NCBI GenBank assembly: GCA_964242415.1
Contig: CAXTAT010000012.1
Location: 62,001 to 126,000 of the forward strand
Direction: 5' to 3'
DNA length: 64,000 bases
Source of the DNA: DASWOJ01 sp964242415
Lineage (GTDB): Bacteria > Pseudomonadota > Alphaproteobacteria > Acetobacterales > Acetobacteraceae
Shown in pieces: positions 34,667 through 45,460 of the stretch. The position numbers and the translations under genes were made by a program. The notes under the pieces are model-generated. The model made no database searches, was not told where the DNA came from, and saw only the letters and a program-made list of their open reading frames with translations. Each line of letters begins with the position of its first letter. Within the stretch, counting starts at the first letter, position 1.

Positions 34667-35436
34667 ATGAACATCGCCACCAGTCCTGCCGCCCTCGCCG
34701 GGTGCTCCGCGCAAGAGTGGAAAATCCGCTGCGACCTCGCCGCCATGTACCGCCTGGTGGCGCACCACCGCATGACCGACCTGATCTACACCCACATCAG
34801 CGCCCGCCTGCCGGGGTCCAAGGACCATTTCCTCATCAACCAGTACGGCGTGCAGTTCCACGAGATGCGCGCGTCCGACCTGGTGAAGATCGACATGGAC
34901 GGCAACATCGTCCAGGACGACGCCCAATCGCGCCAGGTGAACGCCGCCGGGTTCACCATCCACTCGGCCATCCACATGGCCCGGCACGACCTGATCTGCG
35001 TCATCCACACCCACACCGCCGCCGGCATGGCCATCGCCGCGCAGAAGCACGGGCTGCTGCCGATCAGCCAGCACGCGCTGAAGTTCTACAACCGCCTCGC
35101 CTATCACGGTTATGAAGGCATCGCGCTGGAGCTGGACGAGCGCGAGCGGCTGGTCGCCGACCTCGGCCCGCACCGCGCCATGGTCCTGCAGAACCACGGC
35201 CTGCTGGTCGCCGGGCGCACATTCGGGGAAGCGTTCGGCAACATCTACTACCTGGAGCGTGCCTGCCAGGCGCAGGTCGCCGCGCTGGCCGGCGGCACCG
35301 AGCTGGTCTATCCCCCCGAGGCGGTCCGCCTGCACACCGCCGAGCAGTTCGACCGCGGCGGCAGCACGGCGCATGGCGACATGCTGTGGGAATCCTGCCT
35401 GCGCCTGATCGAGCACGACCGGACCGACTACCGCAC

Positions 35437-35440
<4 letters not shown>
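34667..35440 (+). CDS. class II aldolase/adducin family protein
   Basis: This 257-residue zinc enzyme of the fuculose-1-phosphate-aldolase fold has the ligands in CVIHTHTAAG near 107-116 and in LQNHGLLVAG near 176-185. Entry YTHISARLPGS near 43-53 binds the sugar phosphate in relatives. A strong AAGGAG site precedes ATG at 34667. It leads an operon with two ABC ATPases and an iron alcohol dehydrogenase. Substrate is not evident; relatives act on sugar-acid or sugar phosphates. Confidence 0.87.
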
Positions 35441-36416
<976 letters not shown>

Positions 36417-36420
<4 letters not shown>

Positions 36421-37502
36421 CCCTGCTGGCGGTGGAGGGCCTGGCCAAGCACTACCCGGTGCGGTCGGGCCTGCTGTCCCGTGCGTCCGGGGCGGTGCGC
36501 GCGGTGGACGGCGTGGGCTTCACCCTGGCGCGGGGCGAGACCCTAGCCCTGGTCGGCGAAAGCGGCTGCGGCAAGAGCACCACCGCCCGGCTGGTGCTGC
36601 GCCTGATCGACCCCACGGCGGGAACGGTGCGGTTCGAGGACCAGGACATCACCACCCTGCGCGGCGCGGCGCTGCGGGCGCTGCGGCGGCGGATGCAGAT
36701 CGTGTTCCAGGACCCGTTCGCCTCGTTGAACCCGCGCATGACGGTAGGCGACATCCTGGAGGAGCCACTCATTGTTCACGCCACTGGGAACGCCGCCGCC
36801 CGGCGGGCGCGGGTGGCGGAGCTGCTGGGGCTGGTGGGCCTAGCCCCCTACCACGCCACCCGGTACCCGCACGAGTTCAGCGGCGGCCAGCGCCAACGCA
36901 TCGGCATCGCCCGGGCGCTGGCGGTGGAACCGGCGTTGGTGGTGCTGGACGAGCCGGTCAGCGCGCTGGACGTGTCGATCCAGGCGCAGGTAGTGAACCT
37001 GCTGAAGGACCTGCAGGCGCGGCTGGGGCTGTCCTACCTGTTCATCGCGCATGACCTGGCGGTGGTGAAGCACGTCGCGGACCGGGTTGCGGTGATGTAC
37101 CTGGGCCGCATCGTCGAGGTCGGGCCGAAAAGCCAGGTGTTCGCCAACCCGCGCCACCCCTATACCCGCGTGCTGCTGGCCGCGATCCCCCGGCCCGACC
37201 CGCACCGCCGCCTGGCCCGGCAGGTGGCCGGCGGCGACGTGCCCAGCCCGGCCAACATCCCCGCCGGGTGCCGGTTCCACACCCGCTGCGCCTACGTCAT
37301 CGACCGCTGCCGCATTGAGGACCCTGCTTTGTTGCCCCTAGACCCTGCGTCCAACCTAGCCGCCCACCTGTCCGCCTGCCATCGCGCGGCGGAGCTACCG
37401 CCCGCCGAGGCCATCCAGGCCCACGCCGCCCCGCCCGCCGCCGCCCGGCGCCTGGCGCTGTACGCCGACCGGCGCGCCCTGGCCGAGGTGGCCGCGCAAT
37501 GA
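36417..37502 (+). CDS. Dpp/Opp-type ABC ATPase, DppF class (no permease nearby)
   Basis: This 361-residue ATPase has Walker A GESGCGKS near 45-52, FQDPFASLNPRMTVGD, signature SGGQRQRIGIA and Walker B VVLDEPVSALD. The Cys motif CRFHTRCAYVIDRC is present. About 40 extra Ala-rich residues follow at the C-terminus (PPAEAIQAHAAPPAAARRLA). ATG at 36417 overlaps the preceding stop (ATGA), and its own stop overlaps the dehydrogenase start (ATGA). Confidence 0.9.
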
Positions 37503-38683
37503 TCGCCACCCTGGTCCATCCGCGCATCATGCTGGTCGGCGGTGGTGCCGTGGCGGAGTTGCCGGGCGTGCTGGCGAAGCTCGGGCTGTCGCGGCCGTTG
37601 GTGGTGACGGACCCCTACATGGTCAGCTCCGGCCTGGTGCGGCGCTGCCTGGGACCGCTGGAGGCGGCGGGGCTGACGCCGGCGGTGTTCAGCGACACGG
37701 TGCCGGAGCCGACGGACACGGTAATCGACGCCGGGGCGGCGCTGCTGCAGGCCGGGTCGTATGACTGCCTGATCGGGTTTGGCGGGGGATCGCCGATCGA
37801 CACGGCAAAAGCGATGTCGATCCTGGCGGCGGGGCGGGCGTCCGGGGCTGGATCGCACATGCGGGACTTCAAGGTGCCGGTGCAGGCGGACGCGCCGGGG
37901 CTGCCGGTGATCGCCGTGCCGACCACCGCGGGGACGGGCAGCGAGGCGACACGCTTCACCGTCATCACCGACACCGAGCGTGGCGAGAAGATGCTGATCG
38001 CCGGGATGGCGGCGCTGCCGTTGGCGGCGGTGGTGGATTACGAGCTGACCTTCACGGTGCCGCGCCGCATCACCGCCGACACCGGGGTGGACAGCCTGAC
38101 GCACGCGCTGGAGGCGTATGTGAGCCGCCGGGCCAACCCGTACTCGGACGCCCAGGCGATGGCGGCGATGGGCCTGATCGGGGCCAACCTTCGCACCGCC
38201 TATGCCGAGCCGGACAATGCCGCGGCGCGGGAGGCGATGATGCTGGGGGCGATGCAGGCCGGGATTGCGTTCACCAACAGCAGCGTGGCGCTGGTGCATG
38301 GGATGTCCCGGCCGATTGGCGCGCACTTCCATGTGCCGCATGGACTGTCGAATGCGATGCTGCTGCCGGCGATCACCCGGTTTGGGTTGGAGGCGGCGGA
38401 GGGACGGTATGCTGCTGCGGCTCGGCAGATTGGCTTTGCCAGGGCGGGGGATGGCGATGCGGTTGCGGCGGGCAAGCTGGCGGAGGGGCTGGCGCAACTG
38501 AACCGCGATTTGGATGTGCCGACGCCGGGTGGCTTCGGGATTGACAAGGCGGCATGGGATGCGCGGTTGGATTTGATGGCCGACCAGGCGCTGGCGTCTG
38601 GCAGCCCCGGCAACAATCCGCGGGTGCCAACAAAGGCGGAGATTGTGGCGCTGTACCGGGTGGTGTGGTCCGGCAATTCGTGA
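37499..38683 (+). CDS. iron-containing alcohol dehydrogenase family protein
   Basis: This 394-residue group III dehydrogenase has the NAD-binding GFGGGSPIDTAKAM near 92-105 and PTTAGTGSEAT near 140-150. The iron ligands lie in TGVDSLTHALEAY, HGMSRPIGAHFHVPHG and the His-containing strand between them. It oxidises alcohols or reduces aldehydes/keto acids. In this operon it might handle the aldehyde released by the class II aldolase encoded first (inference). Confidence 0.9.
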   Translation: MIATLVHPRIMLVGGGAVAELPGVLAKLGLSRPLVVTDPYMVSSGLVRRCLGPLEAAGLTPAVFSDTVPEPTDTVIDAGAALLQAGSYDCLIGFGGGSPIDTAKAMSILAAGRASGAGSHMRDFKVPVQADAPGLPVIAVPTTAGTGSEATRFTVITDTERGEKMLIAGMAALPLAAVVDYELTFTVPRRITADTGVDSLTHALEAYVSRRANPYSDAQAMAAMGLIGANLRTAYAEPDNAAAREAMMLGAMQAGIAFTNSSVALVHGMSRPIGAHFHVPHGLSNAMLLPAITRFGLEAAEGRYAAAARQIGFARAGDGDAVAAGKLAEGLAQLNRDLDVPTPGGFGIDKAAWDARLDLMADQALASGSPGNNPRVPTKAEIVALYRVVWSGNS

Positions 38684-38685
38684 CA

Positions 38686-39088
38686 ATGCTGGAAATTGAA
38701 CGCCTACGGCTGCGGCTGTTCCGCCTGGACGATGCCCGGACATCGCAAACCACGTAATCCGGCCGGAGTTTGCGCGCCACTTGCCGATCCGATCGCAGAG
38801 CCTGGAAAGCGTCGTGGCATTCGTGACCGGCCGTGTGCGAGGGGGGTAGCCCCATGGTGCCGGCAACTGGCATTTCGTCATGTAGGAAACGAAAAACACC
38901 AGGCAACTGGAATTCGGTTTCCATGAACTTGAGCTGGAGCGCATATGCGCTATGGCGAATATTCAAAACGCTGCGTCATGGAGTGGGCCGGTATGGAGCG
39001 TGAGGGTGTCATGCGCCATCACCGCTTATATCGTGGCGAGTGGTGGGGCACGGTCCTGTACGGTCTCGTGCGGGACCACGCTGGATAA
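38686..39088 (+). pseudogene. decayed GNAT (RimJ/RimL-type) acetyltransferase gene
   Basis: Read across three frames, the DNA spells a GNAT protein. The start MLEIERLRLRLFRLDDA shifts by one base to PDIANHVIRPEFARHLPI and SLESVVAFVTGRV. After a TAG and another shift comes WHFVM, an in-frame TAG, then FGFHELELERICAMANIQNAAS. A final shift gives CVMEWAGMEREGVMRHH and RGEWWGTVLYGLVRDHAG before TAA at 39086. The order and spacing are those of ribosomal-protein acetyltransferases. With at least three shifts and two stops it cannot be functional. ATG at 38686 is two bases after the dehydrogenase stop. Confidence 0.85.
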
Positions 39089-39228
39089 GAGGCGCGATCT
39101 GCAGCAGTGACGCCGTCTCATATCATCCATGAACATAAAGGTGCACAAAGGAAGATGTCGCCTCCTACCCTCATAATCCGTTCACTTTCTCCTCGTAGTC
39201 TCTGAAGCATACAAGACTAGGAGCAGCC

Positions 39229-40752
39229 ATGTCGGTTAAGCGGCGACAGGTTCAAGGAGCCAAGCCTGCTCGCAGCGTGGCCAGGCACCTGCATGCCAAG
39301 ACAGACTGGTATCACGCAGATGCCGTCATCATGCAGGGCACGGCCTTGCTGGATGCTGGCCGGCCCCAAGACGCCGCAGTCCTGTTGAATGCCGCTCACA
39401 AGCGCGATCCTAACAACGTGCCAATGCTGATCCTGAACTGTCGGGCGCTCATTGAGAGCGGGCAAATCGGACTCGCGATCGGCGGGCTTCTCCTCGCGGC
39501 TGATCTGCAACCCGGCAACGCCCGCGTTCATTTCTCCCTTGGCATTCTTCTGCATAACAGCGGCAACCCCGAACTGGCATTGGTGCATAGCCTGAAAGCA
39601 TTCCAGCTCGCCCCTCGTGATCTGGATGCCACGCCGCTGAGCGCCGTTTTGATCGCGTTAGGCCGCTACGCGGAGGCGCTGGCCGTTGCCAAGCATGTGC
39701 TGGTCATCCAGCCAAACCGTTGGGAAGCACTTCTGAACGCTTCGATTGCGTTGCAGGGGCTGCATCAATTCGAGGATGCCGTCACCATCGCGCGTCAAAC
39801 GGTGGCGGCGTCCCCCCCAAACAACGCGGCCTCTCGGTTCAACTTGAGCGTGAAGCTTCTCGCCCTCGGTGAACTCACGGCGGAAGCCTGGGACCTGTTC
39901 GAATGGCGGTTGCTCCTGGACGGCAATCCCGCCCGCTTGCTCGCGACTGCGGCCTTGCGTTGGCAGGGGGAGGACATCGCCAGCCGCACGATCCTGCTAC
40001 AGGCCGAGCAAGGCTTTGGCGACATGCTGCAGTTCGTGCGCTACGCCCCCCTGGTCGCCGAGCGCGCCGGGCGGGTGATCCTTGAGGTGCAGCCTGCGCT
40101 GGCCCGGCTGCTGCGCCAGGTTCCTGGCGTGGATCAAGTTGTGGCGGTCGGGGATACCCTGCCGCACTTCGATGTGGTCTGCCCGTTGCAGAGCCTGCCG
40201 CGCATCTTTGCGACAACCCTCGACACGATCCCGCCCGCCTTGCCCTATGCCGATGCTTTTGGGCCATCGCATGATGCCGACATGCAAGTGCTGCGTGTCG
40301 GTCTGGTATGGGCGGGCAGCAAGACGAACAAGGACGATCGGCACCGTTCGCTGTCGATGGCGGACATGGCCTCCCTTTCCAAAATCCCCGGCGTGCAACT
40401 CTACAGTCTGCAACGGCACGAGCCGGGGCGAGCAGAACTGCCATCGGACCTCGACGCGATTGACCTGATGGCAGGCATCGAAGACTTCCGCGACACAGCC
40501 GCGCTTGTGGCGGAGCTGGACTTGGTGATCTCGGTCGATACTGCGGTGGCGCATCTCGCGGCAACAATGGGCAAGCCGGTATGGCTGCTGTCCCGCTGGA
40601 ACGGCTGCTGGCGATGGATGCACCACCGGGCAGACAGTCCCTGGTACCCCAATATACGGATTTTCCGACAAGCTCAGCCAAACGATTGGAGCGGCGTGCT
40701 CGAACAAGTCCGCGAAGGACTCGTAGCTCTGACCCGTGTTCTCCGCTCTTAG
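39229..40752 (+). CDS. TPR protein with glycosyltransferase family 9-like domain, paralogue B
   Basis: This 507-residue protein has a basic N-terminus (MSVKRRQVQGAKPARS), TPR-like pairs over residues 30-220 (for example VHFSLGILLHNSGNPELALV), then a GT9-like domain starting near LLQAEQGFGDMLQFVRYAPL. It ends with VISVDTAVAHLAATMGKPVW and WRWMHHRADSPWYPNIRIF. TAGGAGCAGCC precedes ATG at 39229. Organisation matches paralogue A at 32865-34331, but the codon use is less GC-biased. A role in glycosylating proteins or surface sugars is inferred from the family. Confidence 0.8.
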   Translation: MSVKRRQVQGAKPARSVARHLHAKTDWYHADAVIMQGTALLDAGRPQDAAVLLNAAHKRDPNNVPMLILNCRALIESGQIGLAIGGLLLAADLQPGNARVHFSLGILLHNSGNPELALVHSLKAFQLAPRDLDATPLSAVLIALGRYAEALAVAKHVLVIQPNRWEALLNASIALQGLHQFEDAVTIARQTVAASPPNNAASRFNLSVKLLALGELTAEAWDLFEWRLLLDGNPARLLATAALRWQGEDIASRTILLQAEQGFGDMLQFVRYAPLVAERAGRVILEVQPALARLLRQVPGVDQVVAVGDTLPHFDVVCPLQSLPRIFATTLDTIPPALPYADAFGPSHDADMQVLRVGLVWAGSKTNKDDRHRSLSMADMASLSKIPGVQLYSLQRHEPGRAELPSDLDAIDLMAGIEDFRDTAALVAELDLVISVDTAVAHLAATMGKPVWLLSRWNGCWRWMHHRADSPWYPNIRIFRQAQPNDWSGVLEQVREGLVALTRVLRS

Positions 40753-40804
40753 GATCGAATTTCCTACCACGGAGACGTGGATGGACTTATGTTTTGGGTC
40801 ATCA

Positions 40805-41335
40805 TTATGAGCGTTTATTGCTGGTCCGTAGCAGCTCCTCCAAATCCAGCCGCCGCGTAACCATGGCCAACGTTCCGTCCGTCTCACGCGGCCACTGCTC
40901 AGCCGGCCGGTCCCAATACAACTCCACCCCGTTGCGGTCTGGGTCGGACAGGTAAAGCGCCTCGCTCACCCCATGATCGGACGCGCCATCTAGCCCAATA
41001 CCCGCATCCATCACGCGCCGCAACGCATCCGCCAAGTCGGCCCGCGTCGGATACAGGATCGCGGTGTGGAACAGCCCTGTCGTCCCCGGCGCCGGAGGCG
41101 AGCCGCCCAGGCTCTCCCAGGTATTCAGCCCGATGTGGTGATGGTAGCCGCCCGCCGAGATGAACGCCGCCTGCGACCCGAAGCGCTGCATCAATTGGAA
41201 TCCGAGAACGCCGACATAGAAGCCCAGCGAGCGGTCGAGGTCCGACACTTTCAGGTGGACATGGCCAATGCGGGCACCGGCGGCAATTGGCCGGTCTGGG
41301 GTCAGGATGGCGGGGATCGAATGGGTGAGTGACAT
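40805..41335 (-). CDS. VOC-family (glyoxalase / extradiol dioxygenase-like) protein
   Basis: This 176-residue protein has one clear vicinal-oxygen-chelate module: RIGHVHLKVSDLDRSLGFYV with metal His near 26, the central YHHHIGLNTWES and the end LYLSDPDRNGVELYWDRP with the Glu ligand. It resembles the N-terminal half of CatE-type catechol 2,3-dioxygenases. It ends the leftward doxX-VOC pair, 24 bases downstream of doxX, opposite a LysR gene; such trios commonly respond to quinones or aromatic electrophiles. Confidence 0.85.
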   Translation of the reverse strand: MSLTHSIPAILTPDRPIAAGARIGHVHLKVSDLDRSLGFYVGVLGFQLMQRFGSQAAFISAGGYHHHIGLNTWESLGGSPPAPGTTGLFHTAILYPTRADLADALRRVMDAGIGLDGASDHGVSEALYLSDPDRNGVELYWDRPAEQWPRETDGTLAMVTRRLDLEELLRTSNKRS

Positions 41336-41359
41336 TAACGTACCTCCAATTGGTTCGGG

Positions 41360-41791
41360 CTAAACGGCGCAGACCCGCGCCACCCGGCCAAGGGCCGGCG
41401 TCGGCAGCAGCGCCCAGGCCCCATCGCCGACCAGGGCCAGCGCGATCAGGCCCACGGCCCAGAACGCGGGATACTCCCAGCCGCCGCCGGGGCTGGTGAA
41501 CAGCCACCCGTTCGCGCCATGCACCGTCGCAATGGCGCCGAGCAGAATCGGCACCAGCGCCACGGCCACCACCCGCGCCCAGACCCCGGCGATGAGCGCG
41601 GCAGCCCCCGCCAGCTCGGCGGCAATCACGGCGTAGGCCAGGACAGGCGGCAGGCCAAGGCTGCCGAAGAACCCCGCCGTCCCCGCCGGTGTGAAAACGA
41701 ACAGCTTTACCCCGGCATGGGCCAGGAACATGAGGCCAAGACTGACGCGAAGGATCAAGGCGGCATACGGGGCAGTGCGCAAATCAGTCAT
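41360..41791 (-). CDS. DoxX family membrane protein
   Basis: This 143-residue protein has four predicted helices and the DoxX-type start ALILRVSLGLMFLAHAGVKL, then GLPPVLAYAVIAAELAGAAA. DoxX-like proteins are small membrane components of thiol/quinone redox. It is upstream of and probably cotranscribed with the VOC gene and is divergent from the LysR gene, with a palindromic site in the intervening 102 bases. Confidence 0.87.
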   Translation of the reverse strand: MTDLRTAPYAALILRVSLGLMFLAHAGVKLFVFTPAGTAGFFGSLGLPPVLAYAVIAAELAGAAALIAGVWARVVAVALVPILLGAIATVHGANGWLFTSPGGGWEYPAFWAVGLIALALVGDGAWALLPTPALGRVARVCAV

Positions 41792-41835
41792 CGGGGTTCT
41801 CCGTTCAGGGCAAACCCCATATCGCCCCTCACGCG

Positions 41836-41853
41836 TCGGCTGATAACAGCCGA
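41836..41853. promoter_or_regulatory. candidate operator for the divergent LysR regulator
   Basis: TCGGCTG-ATAA-CAGCCGA is a perfect palindrome with 7-bp arms and a 4-base spacer. It is 41 bases before the LysR start and 45 before the doxX start, where a LysR-type protein would bind to control both directions. Binding is inferred from position and symmetry only; the spacing is shorter than the classical T-N11-A box. Confidence 0.5.
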
Positions 41854-41893
41854 AAGTAACGCATTAGCTCATACCAGCAGTTGGAGACCACAC

Positions 41894-42808
41894 ATGCTCG
41901 ACCAGGTCACCGGGATGCGTGTGTTCCTCCGTGTCGCCACCGCCGGGAGCCTGGCCGCGGCTGGCCGGGGCCTCAACCTGTCGCAGACCATGGTCACCAA
42001 GCATATCGACGCCATCGAGGCGCGGCTTGGGGTGCGCCTGCTGCAACGGTCCACCCGCCGCCTGGTGCTGACGGAGGCTGGACGCGGCTACCTCGACGCG
42101 TGCCAGCGCATCCTGGCCGAGATCGAGGAAGCCGAGGAGGCCGCCGCCGCAGGCCAGGCCGAGCCGCGCGGGCTGCTGCGCCTGAACGTGCCGGTGTCGT
42201 TCGGGGTGTCGCAGATCGCACCGCTGCTCCCGCAGTTCACCGCCCGGCATCCGCTGGTGCGGCTGGACATCGGCCTGAACGACCGGGTGGTGGACCTGAT
42301 CGAGGAGGGGTGGGACCTTGCCGTCCGCATCGGCGTCCCGCGCGACTCCACCTTGGTCTCGCGCCGGCTTGCGCCTTGCCGGACGGTGGTGTGCGCCGCC
42401 CCCGCCTACCTGCAGGCCCATGGGACGCCACGGACGATCGCGGACCTCGCTGGGCACAACTGCCTCGGCTACACGCTTTCGGAGCGGATGGGCGCCGGCC
42501 GCTGGGGTTTCGGCCCTGATGCCGCAATCATGGCGCCGGTTTCAGGCGTCATGCAGGCGAACAACGGCGACGCGCTGCGTGCGGCGGCGCTGGCGGGCCT
42601 TGGCGTGATCTACCAGCCGACATTCCTGGTGGGCGGCGATGTCCGGGACGGCACCCTGGTTGCCCTGGCGCTCGATCACCCGCCGGCGCCGGCCGGGCAC
42701 ATCCAGGCCGTGTTCCGGCCCGACCGGCTGCTGCCGTTGAAGTCGCGCGTGATGATCGACTTCCTCGCCGGGCATTTCGGCGCCGACCCGCCGTGGGACC
42801 GCGACTGA
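41894..42808 (+). CDS. LysR-family transcriptional regulator
   Basis: This 304-residue regulator has an N-terminal winged helix (residues 5-60: MRVFLRVATAGSLAAAGRGL, then SQTMVTKHIDAIEARLGVRL) and a C-terminal effector domain of the periplasmic-binding type (about 90-295), as in the CrgA-like subfamily. ATG at 41894 follows TTGGAG. It most likely controls the divergent doxX and VOC genes. Confidence 0.92.
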   Translation: MLDQVTGMRVFLRVATAGSLAAAGRGLNLSQTMVTKHIDAIEARLGVRLLQRSTRRLVLTEAGRGYLDACQRILAEIEEAEEAAAAGQAEPRGLLRLNVPVSFGVSQIAPLLPQFTARHPLVRLDIGLNDRVVDLIEEGWDLAVRIGVPRDSTLVSRRLAPCRTVVCAAPAYLQAHGTPRTIADLAGHNCLGYTLSERMGAGRWGFGPDAAIMAPVSGVMQANNGDALRAAALAGLGVIYQPTFLVGGDVRDGTLVALALDHPPAPAGHIQAVFRPDRLLPLKSRVMIDFLAGHFGADPPWDRD

Positions 42809-42829
42809 CGACGCAGCCCCGGCCGTCAG

Positions 42830-43801
42830 TCAGCGCGCCGGCTTCCGCACCGCAGGCGGCGGCACCGGCTGCGCGTCCCGCCGCAACCGGTTCTCCCCCA
42901 GCAGCAGCAGGATCGGTGCCGCGATGAAGATGCTGCTGCTAGTCCCCACCACGATGCCGAACAGCATCATCAGCGCAAACCCTGACAGCGACGCTCCGCC
43001 GAACACCGCCAGCGGCAGGCTGGCCAGGAACACCGTCATGCTGGTGCCCAGGGTCCGGTTCAGCGTCTCGTTGATCGACAGGTCGATCAGCCGCCGCAGC
43101 GGCATGGTCTTGTACTTGCGCAGGTTCTCCCGCATCCGGTCATACACCACCACCTTGTCGTTGGTGGAAAACCCGATCACCGTCAGGATCGCCGCCACCA
43201 TCACCAGGTCGAACTCGATCCGCGTCGCCACCAGGAACCCAATGGCCTTGGTGACATCCAGGATCAGCGTCACCACCGCCCCCACGGCAAACTGCCACTC
43301 GAACCGGAACCAGATATAGACCAGGATCATCCCCAGGCTGATCCCCAACGCCAGCAGCCCGTTCTGGAACAGCTCCTGCGACACCGAAGCCCCAACTGCA
43401 TCCGTGCGTAGGATCTGCGTCCCCGGCTGCGACTGGTCCAGGGCCTGCCGCACCCGCGACACCGCCGCCTCGGTCGCGTTCTGGTCGCGCTCCGGGTCCA
43501 GCCGGATCATCACGTCGTCATCCGTCCCGAACCGCTGCAACCCCGCTTGCGGGATGCCCGCCGCCGTCAGCCCGGCCCGCAGCTTGTTGAAGTCGGCCGG
43601 TCCCGGCGTCCGTACCTCCATGACCACGCCGCCGCGGAAGTCGATCCCCAGCCGCAGGCCGGGATAGAAGAACAACCCCAGCGACAGCAGCGACAGCACC
43701 GCCGAGGTCGCCAGCCCGGCGTAGCGCCCCCGCATGAACTGGATGTTGGTACCGTCCCGGACCAGCCGGAACCGCGGGCGAAGCAGCGAACTGAGGATCA
43801 T
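42830..43801 (-). CDS. secF: protein translocase subunit SecF
   Basis: This 323-residue membrane protein completes the SecDF complex that uses the proton gradient to finish Sec-dependent export. It has the SecF N-terminal helix, the periplasmic LGIDFRGGVVMEV segment and the helix-4/5 region IEFDLVMVAAILTVIGFSTNDKVVV (two quoted parts, IEFDLVMVAAILTVIG and STNDKVVV). The RIREN-like MRENLRKYK and NETLNRTLGTS loops are standard. It begins three bases after secD. Confidence 0.95.
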   Translation of the reverse strand: MILSSLLRPRFRLVRDGTNIQFMRGRYAGLATSAVLSLLSLGLFFYPGLRLGIDFRGGVVMEVRTPGPADFNKLRAGLTAAGIPQAGLQRFGTDDDVMIRLDPERDQNATEAAVSRVRQALDQSQPGTQILRTDAVGASVSQELFQNGLLALGISLGMILVYIWFRFEWQFAVGAVVTLILDVTKAIGFLVATRIEFDLVMVAAILTVIGFSTNDKVVVYDRMRENLRKYKTMPLRRLIDLSINETLNRTLGTSMTVFLASLPLAVFGGASLSGFALMMLFGIVVGTSSSIFIAAPILLLLGENRLRRDAQPVPPPAVRKPAR

Positions 43802-43804
43802 GAC

Positions 43805-45358
43805 CTACACCGGCAACAGCGAGGGGCGGGTGCTGACATACCACCGCACCATGAACATGCGCGCCACCACCGTGGCCGTGAACAGCGTCGTCACAATTCC
43901 GACCGTAATCGTGACGGCAAACCCCCGCACCGGCCCCGACCCGAACACGAACAGCATCACGTGCGCCAGGAACGCCGTCGCGTTGCTGTCGATGATCGTC
44001 CCATACGCCCGGCGGAACCCGGCCTCCAGCGCATTCAGCGGCGTGCGCCCGGCCCGCACCTCCTCCCGCACGCGCTCGTTGATCAGGATGTTGGCGTCCA
44101 CCGCCACCCCCAGCGTCAGCAGGATGCCCGCCATGCCCGGCAAGGTCAGCGTCGCCTCCAGCAGCGACAGCACCGCGATCTGCAGCACCAGGTTGATCAG
44201 CAGCGCCGCATTGGCGAACCAGCCGAACAGCCCATAGAACACCGCCATGTAGGTCATCACCAGCAGCAGCCCGACCCCCAGCGCAATGGCTCCGCGCCGG
44301 ATGCTGTCCGCACCCAGCTCCGGCCCGACGCTGCGCTCCTCGATCACGGTCAGCGGCGCCGGCAGGGCGCCAGCGCGCAGCAGCACCGACAGGTCCTGCG
44401 CGCTGCGGGCAGTGAAGTTGCCGCTGATCTGGCCGCGCCCGCCGATGATGGGCGTCTGGATCACCGGGGCGCTGATCACCCGGTCGTCCAACACGATGGC
44501 GAACCGCTTGCCGACATTGGCGTTGGTCACGTCGGCAAACCGCCGCGCGCCGGTGCTGTCAAAGGTGAAGTTCACCACCCACCGGTTGTTCTGCCCGTCC
44601 TGGCCCGGGCGCGCGTCGGTCAGGTTGGCGCCGTCCACCTCGACTCGGCGGCGCACCGGCTCCTTCACGCCGGGCTGGCCCTCGACGGGCAGGAAATCGA
44701 CGCCGGGGGTGGGGGTGGCGGGATTGGCGCTCTCGTCCAACAGACGGAAGGTCATGCGGGCGGTGCGGCCGATCAGCTCCTTGATGCGGTTGGGGTCATC
44801 GACGCCAGGCAGTTGCACGACGATGCGGCTGTCGCCCTGGCGGGTGATCTGCGGGTCCAATACGCCGGTCTCGTCGATGCGGCGGCGGACGATCTCGATG
44901 GATTGCTGGATCGCCGCCTTGCCGCGGTCGGCCAGCATGGCGGGGGACAGCGACATCACGACGGCGCCGGGTTCGGTGCCCACGTCGTACTCGGCCGGGC
45001 CGGCGGTGGTGGAGGCGTCGCGCAGCAGGCGCACGGCGTCGTCCTGCTGGGCGGGGTTGGGGATGCGGACCAGGACGCGGTTCTGCGCCGCCTGCACCGT
45101 GGGGGTCTGGAAGCCGATCTTGCCGCGCAGGATGGAGCGGGCGCCGTCGGCCAGGCTGTCCAGCCGTTCCTTGGCAACGGCGGCCATGTCCACTTCCAGC
45201 AGCAGGTAGCTGCCGCCGCGCAGGTCCAGCCCCAGCCGCACCTGGCGCCAGGGAAAGCCACCTGGAGGGGCGGGTAACACGTTGGGCAGGCACAGCAGCA
45301 CGCCCAGCACGCAGATGCCGAGGATCAGCGCGATCTTGAGGCGGCTGAAGTACATCAT
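43805..45358 (-). CDS. secD: protein translocase subunit SecD
   Basis: This 517-residue partner of SecF starts MMYFSRLKIALILGICVLGV. It has the RLGLDLRGGSYLLLEVD entry to the periplasmic P1 domain, the substrate-contacting ISAPVIQTPIIGGRGQISG and, in the membrane half, VAVDANILINERVREE with the conserved Asp of proton transport. ATG at 45358 (or the ATG next to it at 45355) gives the normal N-terminus. No yajC gene lies upstream; the neighbour is a divergent oxidoreductase. Confidence 0.95.
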   Translation of the reverse strand: MMYFSRLKIALILGICVLGVLLCLPNVLPAPPGGFPWRQVRLGLDLRGGSYLLLEVDMAAVAKERLDSLADGARSILRGKIGFQTPTVQAAQNRVLVRIPNPAQQDDAVRLLRDASTTAGPAEYDVGTEPGAVVMSLSPAMLADRGKAAIQQSIEIVRRRIDETGVLDPQITRQGDSRIVVQLPGVDDPNRIKELIGRTARMTFRLLDESANPATPTPGVDFLPVEGQPGVKEPVRRRVEVDGANLTDARPGQDGQNNRWVVNFTFDSTGARRFADVTNANVGKRFAIVLDDRVISAPVIQTPIIGGRGQISGNFTARSAQDLSVLLRAGALPAPLTVIEERSVGPELGADSIRRGAIALGVGLLLVMTYMAVFYGLFGWFANAALLINLVLQIAVLSLLEATLTLPGMAGILLTLGVAVDANILINERVREEVRAGRTPLNALEAGFRRAYGTIIDSNATAFLAHVMLFVFGSGPVRGFAVTITVGIVTTLFTATVVARMFMVRWYVSTRPSLLPV

Positions 45359-45460
45359 GGGTGGCGGGACGACCTGACTGGTGGAATGCCGGGGTATGCC
45401 GGATGCGGGCCGGGGGTGGCAAGCCTTGGCCATCCGGCACCCCCGCGCTACAGGGAGTGG

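Noticed and set aside
43547..45277. Long frame (576 codons) on the plus strand opposite secD and secF
   Set aside because: It is rich in Arg, Gln, His and Gly with no family resemblance, as expected for the complement of a high-GC gene; secD and secF are certain.
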